From positions 1 to 54,659 of IMG/VR virus record IMGVR_UViG_3300025913_000045: 54,659 nucleotides of DNA; one strand, given 5' to 3'. The position numbers and the translations under genes are program-made. Under the pieces are notes generated by a model. That model was not told the DNA's origin. It did not search any database and was given only the letters and a program-made list of their open reading frames with translations. This DNA comes from a virus. Within the stretch, counting starts at the first letter, position 1, and every line of letters starts with the position of its first letter. Positions 15,101-20,895 of the stretch are shown here, in pieces.

Positions 15101-15631
15101 GCTACTGTTAACATCAAGAGTTACTGTCGCGCCGGTCTGCCGATTCTTAAAAGCGAGTATGTGTAACCCCTGATTATAAACATCTACAAATGGGTCTGTA
15201 CCTACGCCACCCGATGGCTGTAGGTGAAGTACAGAGCCATTGTTTAGCGTCAACCCATTGCCACCCGCAAACACATCAACAGCATTGAACGCCGCGTATG
15301 GCGATGATATTTGGTCAATTGTCCATGTACCATAGGCATGTCGGCTTGTACTAAGAAGTTGAGTAATAAAATTCACGCTGTCAGCCCTACGCAACCACCT
15401 TACATCGCCACGGGGGTATAAATTTGCTATGGTTTGGATTAGCGCGGTAGTATCCAACAAATCCAAAGGTTGGTAATAGTATATCCCGACTTTAGGCACC
15501 CACCTATGTGTAACGCTGTTTGTATTTGATGACGCAGCCGGGGCTATAACCGTATTTGCCGGGGCACTTGTTGTTTGCCCCATTGCGAGTAGGGGGATGG
15601 ATAGGGTGAGGGCGAGGATTAGTTTCTTCAT
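12200..15631 (-). CDS. Large tail fibre/spike with beta-helix and export signal, 1143 aa
   Basis: Residues 1-19 look like a signal peptide ending in LLAMGQ, unusual for a virion protein. About residues 195-800 are rich in short Asn/Thr/Val/Ile-rich repeats (ISNVTI, NGLTI, NNVNVNGG), as in parallel beta-helix pectate-lyase-type spikes. Then comes GALPVANGGTGQSTYTNGQL, a well-known phage fibre motif, and a C-terminal cap (about 1065-1143). Function: adsorption and possibly polysaccharide degradation; no catalytic residues could be assigned. Own late-type promoter directly upstream; the gene leads the 15631-to-10587 unit. Confidence 0.85.
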   Translation of the reverse strand: MKKLILALTLSIPLLAMGQTTSAPANTVIAPAASSNTNSVTHRWVPKVGIYYYQPLDLLDTTALIQTIANLYPRGDVRWLRRADSVNFITQLLSTSRHAYGTWTIDQISSPYAAFNAVDVFAGGNGLTLNNGSVLHLQPSGGVGTDPFVDVYNQGLHILAFKNRQTGATVTLDVNSSGKAALQGDTTGWGNTFLRPQYVQYTTIEENCPTCVIDGTTDNTAAILATIAYAKSTGKGIWLKSGKHYIFTPTGTVDITGIPEIGGYGIIDAKAITSGNFPPSANVLLQVTGTKALLQNGVAFTANTKTVTLNTGLNIKPGQTLLIYANEANPNAYRTDYFKGQRVTVDSYDSSTGILYVYEPFWYNITSAYVWVNDYQPYFKLGAGVTIIGNPTVVATGISSLYANIDINGEVDNFAAAAVIAGSSFMKGSYRAYNSYKYLSGESYGLDASDLSVVYLKDCDIRGAAHAVAAGGGLEYQTVFGGSGSLGGAFPGQVYITGGTFTNSNTSTFSALDAHGIVHDMVISGVTAIGGVDNAAANFTMDNSIIHYNNLSGYQTNNEAVGATTCNVTISNTHFIADTTVANTATTGIRSTYPLNSLAISNVTIDDRPPASGVNGVYITGNIQKIAVNGLTINTSYTGVPAEIDLYNSNGIFNNINITGAGLYMPPQVAGLTVKLNNVNVNGGKNGINLSKYSSGFLNAFTDVTVNNSSSTGNQNTGLLVGNAAKLTATNNSFTNNGLNTGSAVKIRTGLLADSVTTLVLSDNNLSASNGLQQYGIYHVAKGTTTYQLTGNQTTGNVSNPVLAGTQIADPSTTQAANTILAAPDGSNGPVTYRALAKGDARAIFIVNSTSGTLDWNDATNNLPGYGPTLLRDNATNGFGATANLYYVQNIQFSGIAATNNHIQFAYPYSTNGGIWYRLYFSSAFGSWQRLLDYSNITGDITFNSSLVAAIGASKITTAMIAANAVDLTTKVTGALPVANGGTGQSTYTNGQLLIGNTTGNTLTKATLSAGYGTTVTNGTGSITLASDTATSIVSKANLASQMALKISADVVNTATDANYTVTSANQLVKLPVVTANRTVSIPTASTYTGRIIRIWNQNTSGTFSWSFTGATVKDAANNTLTALVNSSVYMLESDGTNWLKLN

Positions 15632-15639
15632 ATTATGTG

Positions 15640-15671
15640 TAAATATAGTTTGTCAAACGCTTTGAAACAAA
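15640..15671 (-). promoter_or_regulatory. Late promoter of the tail-fibre unit
   Basis: On the minus strand TTTG (15671-15668), 20 nt, TATATTTA (15647-15640). The surrounding 15-mer AACTATATTTACACA is identical in the portal promoter (41745) and nearly so at the tail-tube promoter (27487). Confidence 0.65.
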
Positions 15672-15691
15672 AAGTAAATTCTTTAGCTTTG
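15661..15691 (+). promoter_or_regulatory. Promoter for 15712
   Basis: TTTG (15661-15664), 19 nt, TAGCTTTG (15684-15691): a full match to TAnnTTTG. The transcript would start near 15698, giving a short leader (AAAGTTAAAA) before the ATG at 15712. Divergent from the fibre promoter and overlapping its -33 region. Confidence 0.75.
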
Positions 15692-15711
15692 TAAAGAGAA
15701 AGTTAAAAATT

Positions 15712-16152
15712 ATGGCTATATCAAAAGAGGAACTACAATTCAGGTCTCAATTTTGGGGACAGAAAATATTACATTATGATAAAGAAGATAGTTACATTAT
15801 AGATGAGTATAATATACTTTGCTCGCCAATGTATGTTGCGACTAAAAAAATTTCATGGATTACGATTGATGAAGTTAAAATAATAGCGCGACAGCTTGAT
15901 TTGATTTTTGATAAGCCGGGATATTTAACTATGGATAGTTTTAAGGACGCGATTACTACACTTGAATATAGGTGTTTTTTTAGCTTTGCAGATTTATTGC
16001 CCGTATATCAGATATTGCAAGCATGGGGTTATTTATTGCCATTCAGATATTTTGACAAAAACAACCAACTCATTACTTTACAACCCAACGAAATAGTTAA
16101 AAAAGGTTGGGCTAAAACACATCATCCAATAGACAAAGACTTAGCATTTTAA
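15712..16152 (+). CDS. Hypothetical protein, 146 aa
   Basis: No family recognised. Soluble, aromatic-rich, with many evenly spaced hydrophobics; residues 45-75 (ISWITIDEVKIIARQLDL) might hold a helix-turn-helix, but this is weak. First gene of a plus-strand unit from a perfect promoter divergent to the tail fibre. Confidence 0.65.
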   Translation: MAISKEELQFRSQFWGQKILHYDKEDSYIIDEYNILCSPMYVATKKISWITIDEVKIIARQLDLIFDKPGYLTMDSFKDAITTLEYRCFFSFADLLPVYQILQAWGYLLPFRYFDKNNQLITLQPNEIVKKGWAKTHHPIDKDLAF

Positions 16153-16154
16153 TT

Positions 16155-16331
16155 ATGATACAAACATTCCAACAATACGCCGCCGAGCGCAAAATCAAGA
16201 CACAGGCAATTAGCCAAATGAAAAAACTAACAATTGTGGAGTTGCCTACCTTTGTTGAGTACAAAGGTGAACGTCTTGAAGTAGGCAAAAGAAAAATCAT
16301 TGTGACTGATAATCAACAAGTTACAAAATAG
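16155..16331 (+). CDS. Hypothetical protein, 58 aa
   Basis: Two codons after the previous gene. Helical basic N-terminus (QQYAAERKIKTQAISQMKK) and a beta-strand tail. No family recognised; supported by spacing. Confidence 0.5.
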   Translation: MIQTFQQYAAERKIKTQAISQMKKLTIVELPTFVEYKGERLEVGKRKIIVTDNQQVTK

Positions 16332-16344
16332 TTTGTTCTTTTAC

Positions 16345-16375
16345 TTGTGAAAGTGAAAGTTAATTTGCACCTTTG
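16345..16375 (+). promoter_or_regulatory. Possible promoter for 16417
   Basis: TTG (16345-16347), 20 nt, CACCTTTG (16368-16375), one mismatch to TAnnTTTG. A short leader follows, ending TTAAAAACTATCAAAAATGA (16401-16420), a 20-mer repeated exactly before the gene at 16944. Confidence 0.45.
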
Positions 16376-16416
16376 TTATGTCAATAACGACAAAGGAATT
16401 TTAAAAACTATCAAAA

Positions 16417-16668
16417 ATGAGCACTCAATCATCAAACAGCAAAAGGGTTTACGAAATTGTAATTCATGAACCAACAGACGGCTTCCATCAATTCAAATTA
16501 AGCATTGATGAAATAATGTTTCCAAATGACAAAAACCCGTTTGAATATATCTACGCATTGCAGGAAATAACAGATACCATACTTGATTTACAACGCGGTA
16601 AATCAATGGTGTTTCGCCCTAACCGCGATAACGATACAGAACTCGGCATAATAGCAAGAGTTGAATAG
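16417..16668 (+). CDS. Hypothetical protein, 83 aa
   Basis: Mixed alpha/beta, starting after a Ser/Asn-rich tail (MSTQSSNSKR) with an EIVIHE strand and a helical segment. Shares its leader sequence with the gene at 16944 but not its protein sequence. No family recognised. Confidence 0.6.
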   Translation: MSTQSSNSKRVYEIVIHEPTDGFHQFKLSIDEIMFPNDKNPFEYIYALQEITDTILDLQRGKSMVFRPNRDNDTELGIIARVE

Positions 16669-16675
16669 ACACCGT

Positions 16676-16800
16676 GTTTCGTGATAGTTCACGGACTGCC
16701 AGTATCAATCCTCTCGCCTAAGTCATAAGCGACTTGATACAACCCCATCGCTCACAAGGCATGGGGATAAGGCGGCACTAAGTAACCCGTAAAATCGGAT
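16676..16800 (+). ncRNA. Candidate structured RNA, locus B
   Basis: Visible stems: CCGTG/CACGG (16673-16677 with 16689-16693), GTATCAA (16702-16708)/TTGATAC (16734-16740), or alternatively AAGTC/GACTT (16720-16724, 16731-16735); CCCCAT (16743-16748)/ATGGGG (16761-16766), enclosed by CGCC (16715-16718)/GGCG (16771-16774). The CCCCAT-TGGGG-AT-GGCGG-aagta core is shared with 940-983. No ORF covers 16669-16943. RNA class unknown. Confidence 0.5.
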
Positions 16801-16810
16801 GAACTAATTG

Positions 16811-16863
16811 AAAGGAGGTTTATATATTATGATTAAGCGTTAATGATTTTGAATATGATATAA
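16811..16863 (+). other. Strong Shine-Dalgarno followed by overlapping minigenes
   Basis: AAAGGAGG (16811-16818) is a perfect anti-16S match, rare in this genome. Ten bases later come ATG ATT AAG CGT TAA (MIKR) and, overlapping by one base, ATG ATT TTG AAT ATG ATA TAA (MILNMI). They lie between the structured RNA and the terminator. They could be translated micro-ORFs, or the AAAGGAGG could pair with 16S rRNA in an RNA function. Confidence 0.35.
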
Positions 16864-16865
16864 TA

Positions 16866-16909
16866 AAAAGCCCTGCTGACTGTATTAATTTACGGAGCGG
16901 GGCTTTTAG
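16866..16909 (+). terminator. Strong intrinsic terminator
   Basis: AAAAGCCC-t-GC (16866-16876) pairs with GC-g-GGGCTTTT (16897-16907). It ends the noncoding locus B before the next gene. Confidence 0.8.
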
Positions 16910-16943
16910 GTACCCGATGTTGGGTAATTAAAAACTATCAAAA

Positions 16944-17333
16944 ATGATACAACACGAACAATCAACCCGAACAGGTGCCTCTTTAAAGTCAATTGAACTA
17001 AATAAAGATACGCGCGAAATTCACATAGTTATAAATGCCAAAGGCAGTAATTTTGTAGAGGAACCTAAAGGACACGGCTTCCCGCAATTTTACAATGGTG
17101 CGTGCTTAGTGGACGGAATAAAAGAGATTTTAGAACGTGGCCACCTTGCGACAAATCAACTTACCAATCCCGGCGACTATCGTGAATTTGTAAAAGAAAA
17201 CCAACGGTTACGCCAGCTGCTTTGCGATGTAACAAATTTTGAACTTGGCGAACGTGTTACTGTTAACGGTTTAACTTATCAAAAAGCCATTAACGAAAAT
17301 TCATTTTATAACGGCATTAAATCAGCAATTTAA
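16944..17333 (+). CDS. Hypothetical protein, 129 aa
   Basis: No family recognised. A beta N-terminal half (REIHIVINAKG) and a helical C-terminal half. Residues 73-95 (REFVKENQRLRQLLCDVTNFE) resemble the coiled-coil element of short phage regulatory proteins. Same 20-nt leader as the gene at 16417, possibly a shared translation or regulatory signal. Confidence 0.65.
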   Translation: MIQHEQSTRTGASLKSIELNKDTREIHIVINAKGSNFVEEPKGHGFPQFYNGACLVDGIKEILERGHLATNQLTNPGDYREFVKENQRLRQLLCDVTNFELGERVTVNGLTYQKAINENSFYNGIKSAI

Positions 17334-17335
17334 TC

Positions 17336-17449
17336 ATGAAAACCCTCTTCACCATCAACAACATCGCCCCCTTAATCGCCATGCTATCAGCTGCTGCGTT
17401 CATAGTGTTGGCAGTAATTTACGGAATTAACCACCCTGAATTGTTTTAA
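17336..17449 (+). CDS. Single-TM peptide, 37 aa
   Basis: One hydrophobic helix (PLIAMLSAAAFIVLAVIYGI, residues 11-30) after a short start. Spaced 2 nt from the preceding gene. Function unknown. Confidence 0.5.
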   Translation: MKTLFTINNIAPLIAMLSAAAFIVLAVIYGINHPELF

Positions 17450-17452
17450 GAG

Positions 17453-17671
17453 ATGAAAAACGAAGAACTTCCAATAATGGGAAATAGATATTACCTTGAC
17501 GGAGAAAAAACCATTACAGGTACATTTATTGGGAAACATCCCACCGCAAACTTTGGCGCTTATTTCGATAGTATAGAGCCATTAGATACAAAAAACTTTA
17601 TCAGAGATGACGATTATGAAAATCTTATTGGCTTTAGTGAAGATACTAAATTTGAACTTGTAAATAATTAA
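17453..17671 (+). CDS. Hypothetical protein, 72 aa
   Basis: Beta-rich with acidic patches (TKNFIRDDDYENLIGFSED). No family recognised. Three bases after the preceding ORF. Confidence 0.6.
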   Translation: MKNEELPIMGNRYYLDGEKTITGTFIGKHPTANFGAYFDSIEPLDTKNFIRDDDYENLIGFSEDTKFELVNN

Positions 17672-17673
17672 CC

Positions 17674-17823
17674 ATGCGACCCCAACACACCCCCACAACG
17701 ATCCCGGCGCAATACACCGCGTCCCAAATTCGTTCCGCAAAGTTGCAGGGTATGACAGTTGAAGATTTTGTGAAAGGATTGCAGGCGATAAAGGATAGTA
17801 TTGAAAGGGGGAAGAAGAAATGA
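17674..17823 (+). CDS. Hypothetical protein, 49 aa
   Basis: Basic, Thr/Pro/Gln-rich start, then a helix (MTVEDFVKGLQAIKDSIE) and a Lys-rich end. The stop overlaps the next ATG. Supported by tight packing only. Confidence 0.5.
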   Translation: MRPQHTPTTIPAQYTASQIRSAKLQGMTVEDFVKGLQAIKDSIERGKKK

Positions 17824-18053
17824 AAAATATATTTGTAACCATTACCGAGTTCTTAGAGAATGGCGGCAAGTTAGAGATTGGTAGACAATTATTTTCAGAC
17901 AATGTATTTAATAAAGAAATAGAACCAGTAGGCACATACCTTTTTACCGATAGCGAAGATTATGTTGTTTATAACAAATCAAATAACGAACATAATGAAG
18001 ACGGGTTCGATTATTTATACGTTCAAATTAACTGTACACCTATATATCAATAA
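17820..18053 (+). CDS. Hypothetical acidic protein, 77 aa
   Basis: No family recognised; mixed alpha/beta, with a YVVYNKSNN segment and acidic patches. Overlaps the previous gene by 4 nt. Confidence 0.6.
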   Translation: MKNIFVTITEFLENGGKLEIGRQLFSDNVFNKEIEPVGTYLFTDSEDYVVYNKSNNEHNEDGFDYLYVQINCTPIYQ

Positions 18054-18057
18054 CCCC

Positions 18058-18240
18058 ATGAAATCAGCAAAAAAAGGCAAAGCGTATCCAGATACTACAA
18101 CGGTGTGGTGGATATACCAAAGGTGCTTATCATTACCGCCTTTCGCATTTAATATTGTTGATAAGGCATATACTATAATTAACCCCGTAGTGATGAAAAC
18201 GGTATTTACTAAAATCAGATTTAACCAATTATTTTCATGA
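18058..18240 (+). CDS. Hypothetical protein, 60 aa
   Basis: Start at 18058 (MKSAKKGKAYP) keeps operon spacing; the ATG at 17962 lies inside the previous gene. Basic first part and a hydrophobic stretch (PFAFNIVDKAYTIINPVVM). Its stop overlaps the next ATG. Confidence 0.5.
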   Translation: MKSAKKGKAYPDTTTVWWIYQRCLSLPPFAFNIVDKAYTIINPVVMKTVFTKIRFNQLFS

Positions 18241-18491
18241 ACACACAACCATCAAACTGGTCTTTCTATCTACCCGACTATCATTCCTCTAAAGGATGGG
18301 AAGTAGAAAAACTACAGGCGGAAATAACCGCGAGGGGAGAACTTAACAAAAGGCAGAACGATCGACTGCCATCATTACGCGGCACAATGGAGTTTCTTAA
18401 AGTTTGCGATAAGATACAATCCAATGTCGAAAAAATATACCTGCTTAACGAGCGTGTTTATGAGATTTGCAGGGAGGCGATAGGGGGATGA
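18237..18491 (+). CDS. Helical protein, 84 aa
   Basis: Residues 22-75 form a likely antiparallel coiled coil (VEKLQAEITARGELNKRQ, then KIYLLNERVYEICREA). No family recognised. Overlaps both neighbours. Confidence 0.6.
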   Translation: MNTQPSNWSFYLPDYHSSKGWEVEKLQAEITARGELNKRQNDRLPSLRGTMEFLKVCDKIQSNVEKIYLLNERVYEICREAIGG

Positions 18492-18742
18492 AAGTCATAA
18501 TAGCTACGCCTTGTTGCCATTGTTGCAAGCACTATAAAGAACCAAAAGAAATAAATGGTAAAACATGTTACCATCCTAATGCGCCATATGGAAATGACAG
18601 TCCTTCCGGTTATATGATAAATTGCCACGGTATTGGCTTTGAATGGACTGATTGGAACTCGCTTTCAATTGAAATAGATGTTCCCGATGATGTGGCTAAA
18701 TTGATTAATTCTCAAACAAGATACAGGGAGGTTAAATCATGA
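18488..18742 (+). CDS. Cys-rich metal-binding-like protein, 84 aa
   Basis: PCCHCCKHY (residues 8-16) together with CYHP and NCHG supplies enough Cys/His to bind zinc. Resembles small Cys-rich proteins of phages of unknown function. The ATG at 18488 overlaps the preceding stop. Confidence 0.65.
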   Translation: MKVIIATPCCHCCKHYKEPKEINGKTCYHPNAPYGNDSPSGYMINCHGIGFEWTDWNSLSIEIDVPDDVAKLINSQTRYREVKS

Positions 18743-18909
18743 AATACCGCCATGACGAAGTTCTCGACTTATTGGATGAGATTAATTGCTATCAGGATAT
18801 ACAGCACATCTCCATTGCCATGCTTGAGCGCCCCGAACTATTCCCGGCTTGGTGCTATCAGAAATATAAAGGGATATTGTTAACTTATGCTGATTTGTTT
18901 ATAAATTAA
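18739..18909 (+). CDS. Hypothetical protein, 56 aa
   Basis: Helical, with Cys and Trp residues (NCYQDIQHISIAMLERPELF). Overlaps the preceding stop by 4 nt. No family recognised. Confidence 0.5.
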   Translation: MKYRHDEVLDLLDEINCYQDIQHISIAMLERPELFPAWCYQKYKGILLTYADLFIN

Positions 18910-18916
18910 TGGAGAG

Positions 18917-19159
18917 ATGAAAACACCACGTGAATTAATACCAGAATTTGTTAAGTCGTCAATGTTGAGGCAACTTGAAGCTAATAAACACAAGGGCGAT
19001 AACTGGCATGAAATGACTGATAAGCAAATATTATTTGAATTATATTACCATGTCGGTAAGTTACAAGCCGCGTTAATGGCAAAAGATATCCTGTTAATAA
19101 ATGAGTACTGCGGTGATATTGCCAACATTGTTGGTTTTACTTTGGATATTAAATCATGA
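18917..19159 (+). CDS. MazG-like helical protein (degenerate?), 80 aa
   Basis: The pattern ML.QLEANKHKGDNW, LFELYYHVGKLQAALM and YCGDIANIVGFTLDI matches the helical layout of phage MazG-like/dATP-dGTP pyrophosphohydrolase domains (HKG-W, then E..E helix, then D.AN). The second helix has lost the usual Glu pair (VGKLQAAL), so catalysis is doubtful. A nucleotide-pool or house-cleaning role is inference. Confidence 0.5.
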   Translation: MKTPRELIPEFVKSSMLRQLEANKHKGDNWHEMTDKQILFELYYHVGKLQAALMAKDILLINEYCGDIANIVGFTLDIKS

Positions 19160-19326
19160 CCCCAACCGCCTGCAAAATAGCCCATGAAAAATGGGTGAGG
19201 AAGATAAGTGAAAATGATGTTAATTACGCATCATATAAGGCTTGGATATGCCTTAAATTTGATGCCAATATTATTAGGCAGGTTCAATTTGAAAGAAGAC
19301 AATTTAAACGATTACAATTGATATGA
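19156..19326 (+). CDS. Hypothetical basic protein, 56 aa
   Basis: Basic and helical (RQVQFERRQFKRLQLI at the end). Coupled to both neighbours by 4-nt overlaps. No family recognised. Confidence 0.5.
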   Translation: MTPTACKIAHEKWVRKISENDVNYASYKAWICLKFDANIIRQVQFERRQFKRLQLI

Positions 19327-19538
19327 AAAAGAAAAGAAAACACGCTGTAAAATGGGTGTTATTTAATTTTGAATGTGGACACTGCGATACGGGAGTGGTG
19401 CAAATTCACAGGGTAATTAACAGGAATAGTGATGTTACATCAACTATTTCCGGATGCCTTGACTGCGGTTATGAATACGGAATTAGGCAAGCACAGGATT
19501 TAAAACCGTATACACGTGATGATTTAACTTGGATGTAA
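19323..19538 (+). CDS. Zinc-ribbon-like protein, 71 aa
   Basis: Basic start (MKKKRKHAVKW), then CGHC (residues 18-21) and CLDC (45-48), a classic two-CxxC zinc ribbon of the kind found in nucleic-acid-binding phage proteins. Target unknown. Confidence 0.65.
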   Translation: MKKKRKHAVKWVLFNFECGHCDTGVVQIHRVINRNSDVTSTISGCLDCGYEYGIRQAQDLKPYTRDDLTWM

Positions 19539-19555
19539 AAACTTAAAGTAAAGAA

Positions 19556-19855
19556 ATGAAATCAATAAACATAACCTACGCCATCCTCGCAATAATTTGC
19601 ATAGTGGTGTTATTGCTATGTTCCTGCATCAAAAAGGAACTCCCATCCCACCACTTCAACAAAGGTGATTTAGTCCGGCTGGATGGCATCAATCCGCGTA
19701 AATCATTCCAACCTTACAATTGCTGTATATGCCCTTGCAAAATTGATTCGGTATACGTCTTATCAGACGCGCCGTATAACTACTTTTATAACCTACATGA
19801 TACGCAGGATAGCACGCTTGTGCACGTTATTGATTATCAGGTTAGGAGGTGGTGA
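19556..19855 (+). CDS. Putative lipoprotein, 99 aa
   Basis: N-terminal hydrophobic segment (residues 7-21) ends in LLLCSC, a plausible lipobox (LCS-C) for lipid attachment. The mature part contains CCICPC and a DGINPRKSF segment, so it may form disulphides in the envelope. Last gene of the plus-strand unit; it is convergent with the tail genes. A phage lipoprotein may act in superinfection exclusion; inferred only. Confidence 0.6.
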   Translation: MKSINITYAILAIICIVVLLLCSCIKKELPSHHFNKGDLVRLDGINPRKSFQPYNCCICPCKIDSVYVLSDAPYNYFYNLHDTQDSTLVHVIDYQVRRW

Positions 19856-19857
19856 GT

Positions 19858-20283
19858 TTAAAATCGAATATATCCGTCAGATGAAACACCCCAATCGAAC
19901 GTAACAGTATTAACCAATCCCGCTGAATAGTTCACTACAGGCAGCGTACCAGGATAAACATAATCACTGCCCGATGAAAGCAAAGCAACCACAGGGCGTG
20001 GGAAAAAGTTACCAAGCAAAGCGGCGTACGTGTGAACGCCATCGGCCAAATCAGTCTGCCAATTAATAGTTAGCCCTGTTTGTGCGGTAAATGACTTCTG
20101 TACCACATTAGAACCAATGCTCTCAATCCAGTATGATAAATCAGCCCATAAACCGGGGCCTACTTTGAAATCCTTTTTATCGGTAGACAAAGCCGCCTCA
20201 CCGTCGGCAATCATAGGGTTTACATACGCCCAATTTGCTTCGGTGTCACGCCTTAATAATACAACTCCGTTTACTGCTATCAT
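19858..20283 (-). CDS. Tail fibre/appendage protein, 141 aa
   Basis: The sequence GEAALSTDKKDFKVGPGLWADLSYW (about residues 26-51) follows the pattern of phage fibre proteins in which an ALSTDT-K-KVGDG-WNDLPY motif forms a small beta domain. Start at 20283 overlaps the preceding stop (TAATG); a longer in-frame start at 20334 is inside the previous gene. Distal gene of the tail-tip group. Likely a receptor-binding or baseplate appendage. Confidence 0.65.
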   Translation of the reverse strand: MIAVNGVVLLRRDTEANWAYVNPMIADGEAALSTDKKDFKVGPGLWADLSYWIESIGSNVVQKSFTAQTGLTINWQTDLADGVHTYAALLGNFFPRPVVALLSSGSDYVYPGTLPVVNYSAGLVNTVTFDWGVSSDGYIRF

Positions 20284-20858
20284 TAGTTTGCCTGCATTAT
20301 TATAAGTGGTGTGCTTTGTGTTGCGTGTCCGCAATCAATCGTATCAAACCGCAATACCGCGTACGAACCGGGCGCTAATACCGACGCCAATATAGTTCCG
20401 AATTGGTCTATGATATCAACCGATGAACCCGGCGGCGTTGGTGGTATATCGTAAAATATCGGCACAATTTCACCGTCACCAAGCATTGAGTTAGTAAATG
20501 TACTCATTGCCGCGTTTGGTGTTTCCATATCCACGCCGGTTATCAATACAGTCCCGGTATATTGCACCTGATTATTATCCCGGAATATAAAAGGCATTTT
20601 AACCGACTGCATGAGCGCAATTTGAAATTGGCCTATATTGGCAATATCAATAAAGTTGGTTATCCCTTTCAGCGAAACGGTGTAACCGTACTTACCGCGA
20701 TAATCGTATGTCTTGCCTTTTAAGCCGTCTTTTGTGGTTGTCTCCGTAGTTTCAGAAGTGAAAGATAGCGTTACGTCAGTAGCGTGGGCGGCAAGTTGAT
20801 TATAGCCGTTTATGACATAATACAAAAAAAAATCCTGCCCTTTTAGTAAGCTGCTCAT
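20283..20858 (-). CDS. Tail-tube-like protein, 191 aa
   Basis: Starts MSSLLKGQDFFLYYVINGY; residues about 25-60 contain LSFTSETTETTTKDGLKG, the arrangement seen in TP901-1-type tail tube proteins, and the genome has another tail tube at 27028. This second copy lies distal to the tape measure, so it may be a distal-tail or tail-tip component with the tail-tube fold. Confidence 0.6.
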   Translation of the reverse strand: MSSLLKGQDFFLYYVINGYNQLAAHATDVTLSFTSETTETTTKDGLKGKTYDYRGKYGYTVSLKGITNFIDIANIGQFQIALMQSVKMPFIFRDNNQVQYTGTVLITGVDMETPNAAMSTFTNSMLGDGEIVPIFYDIPPTPPGSSVDIIDQFGTILASVLAPGSYAVLRFDTIDCGHATQSTPLIIMQAN

Positions 20859-20895
20859 TGTGTGCTAAAGATATAAAAAATAAATTTTATAATTA

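Noticed and set aside
12200-15631. Plus-strand ORFs inside the fibre gene (13011, 13491, 13991)
   Set aside because: All opposite to a continuous fibre frame; no start signals or motifs.
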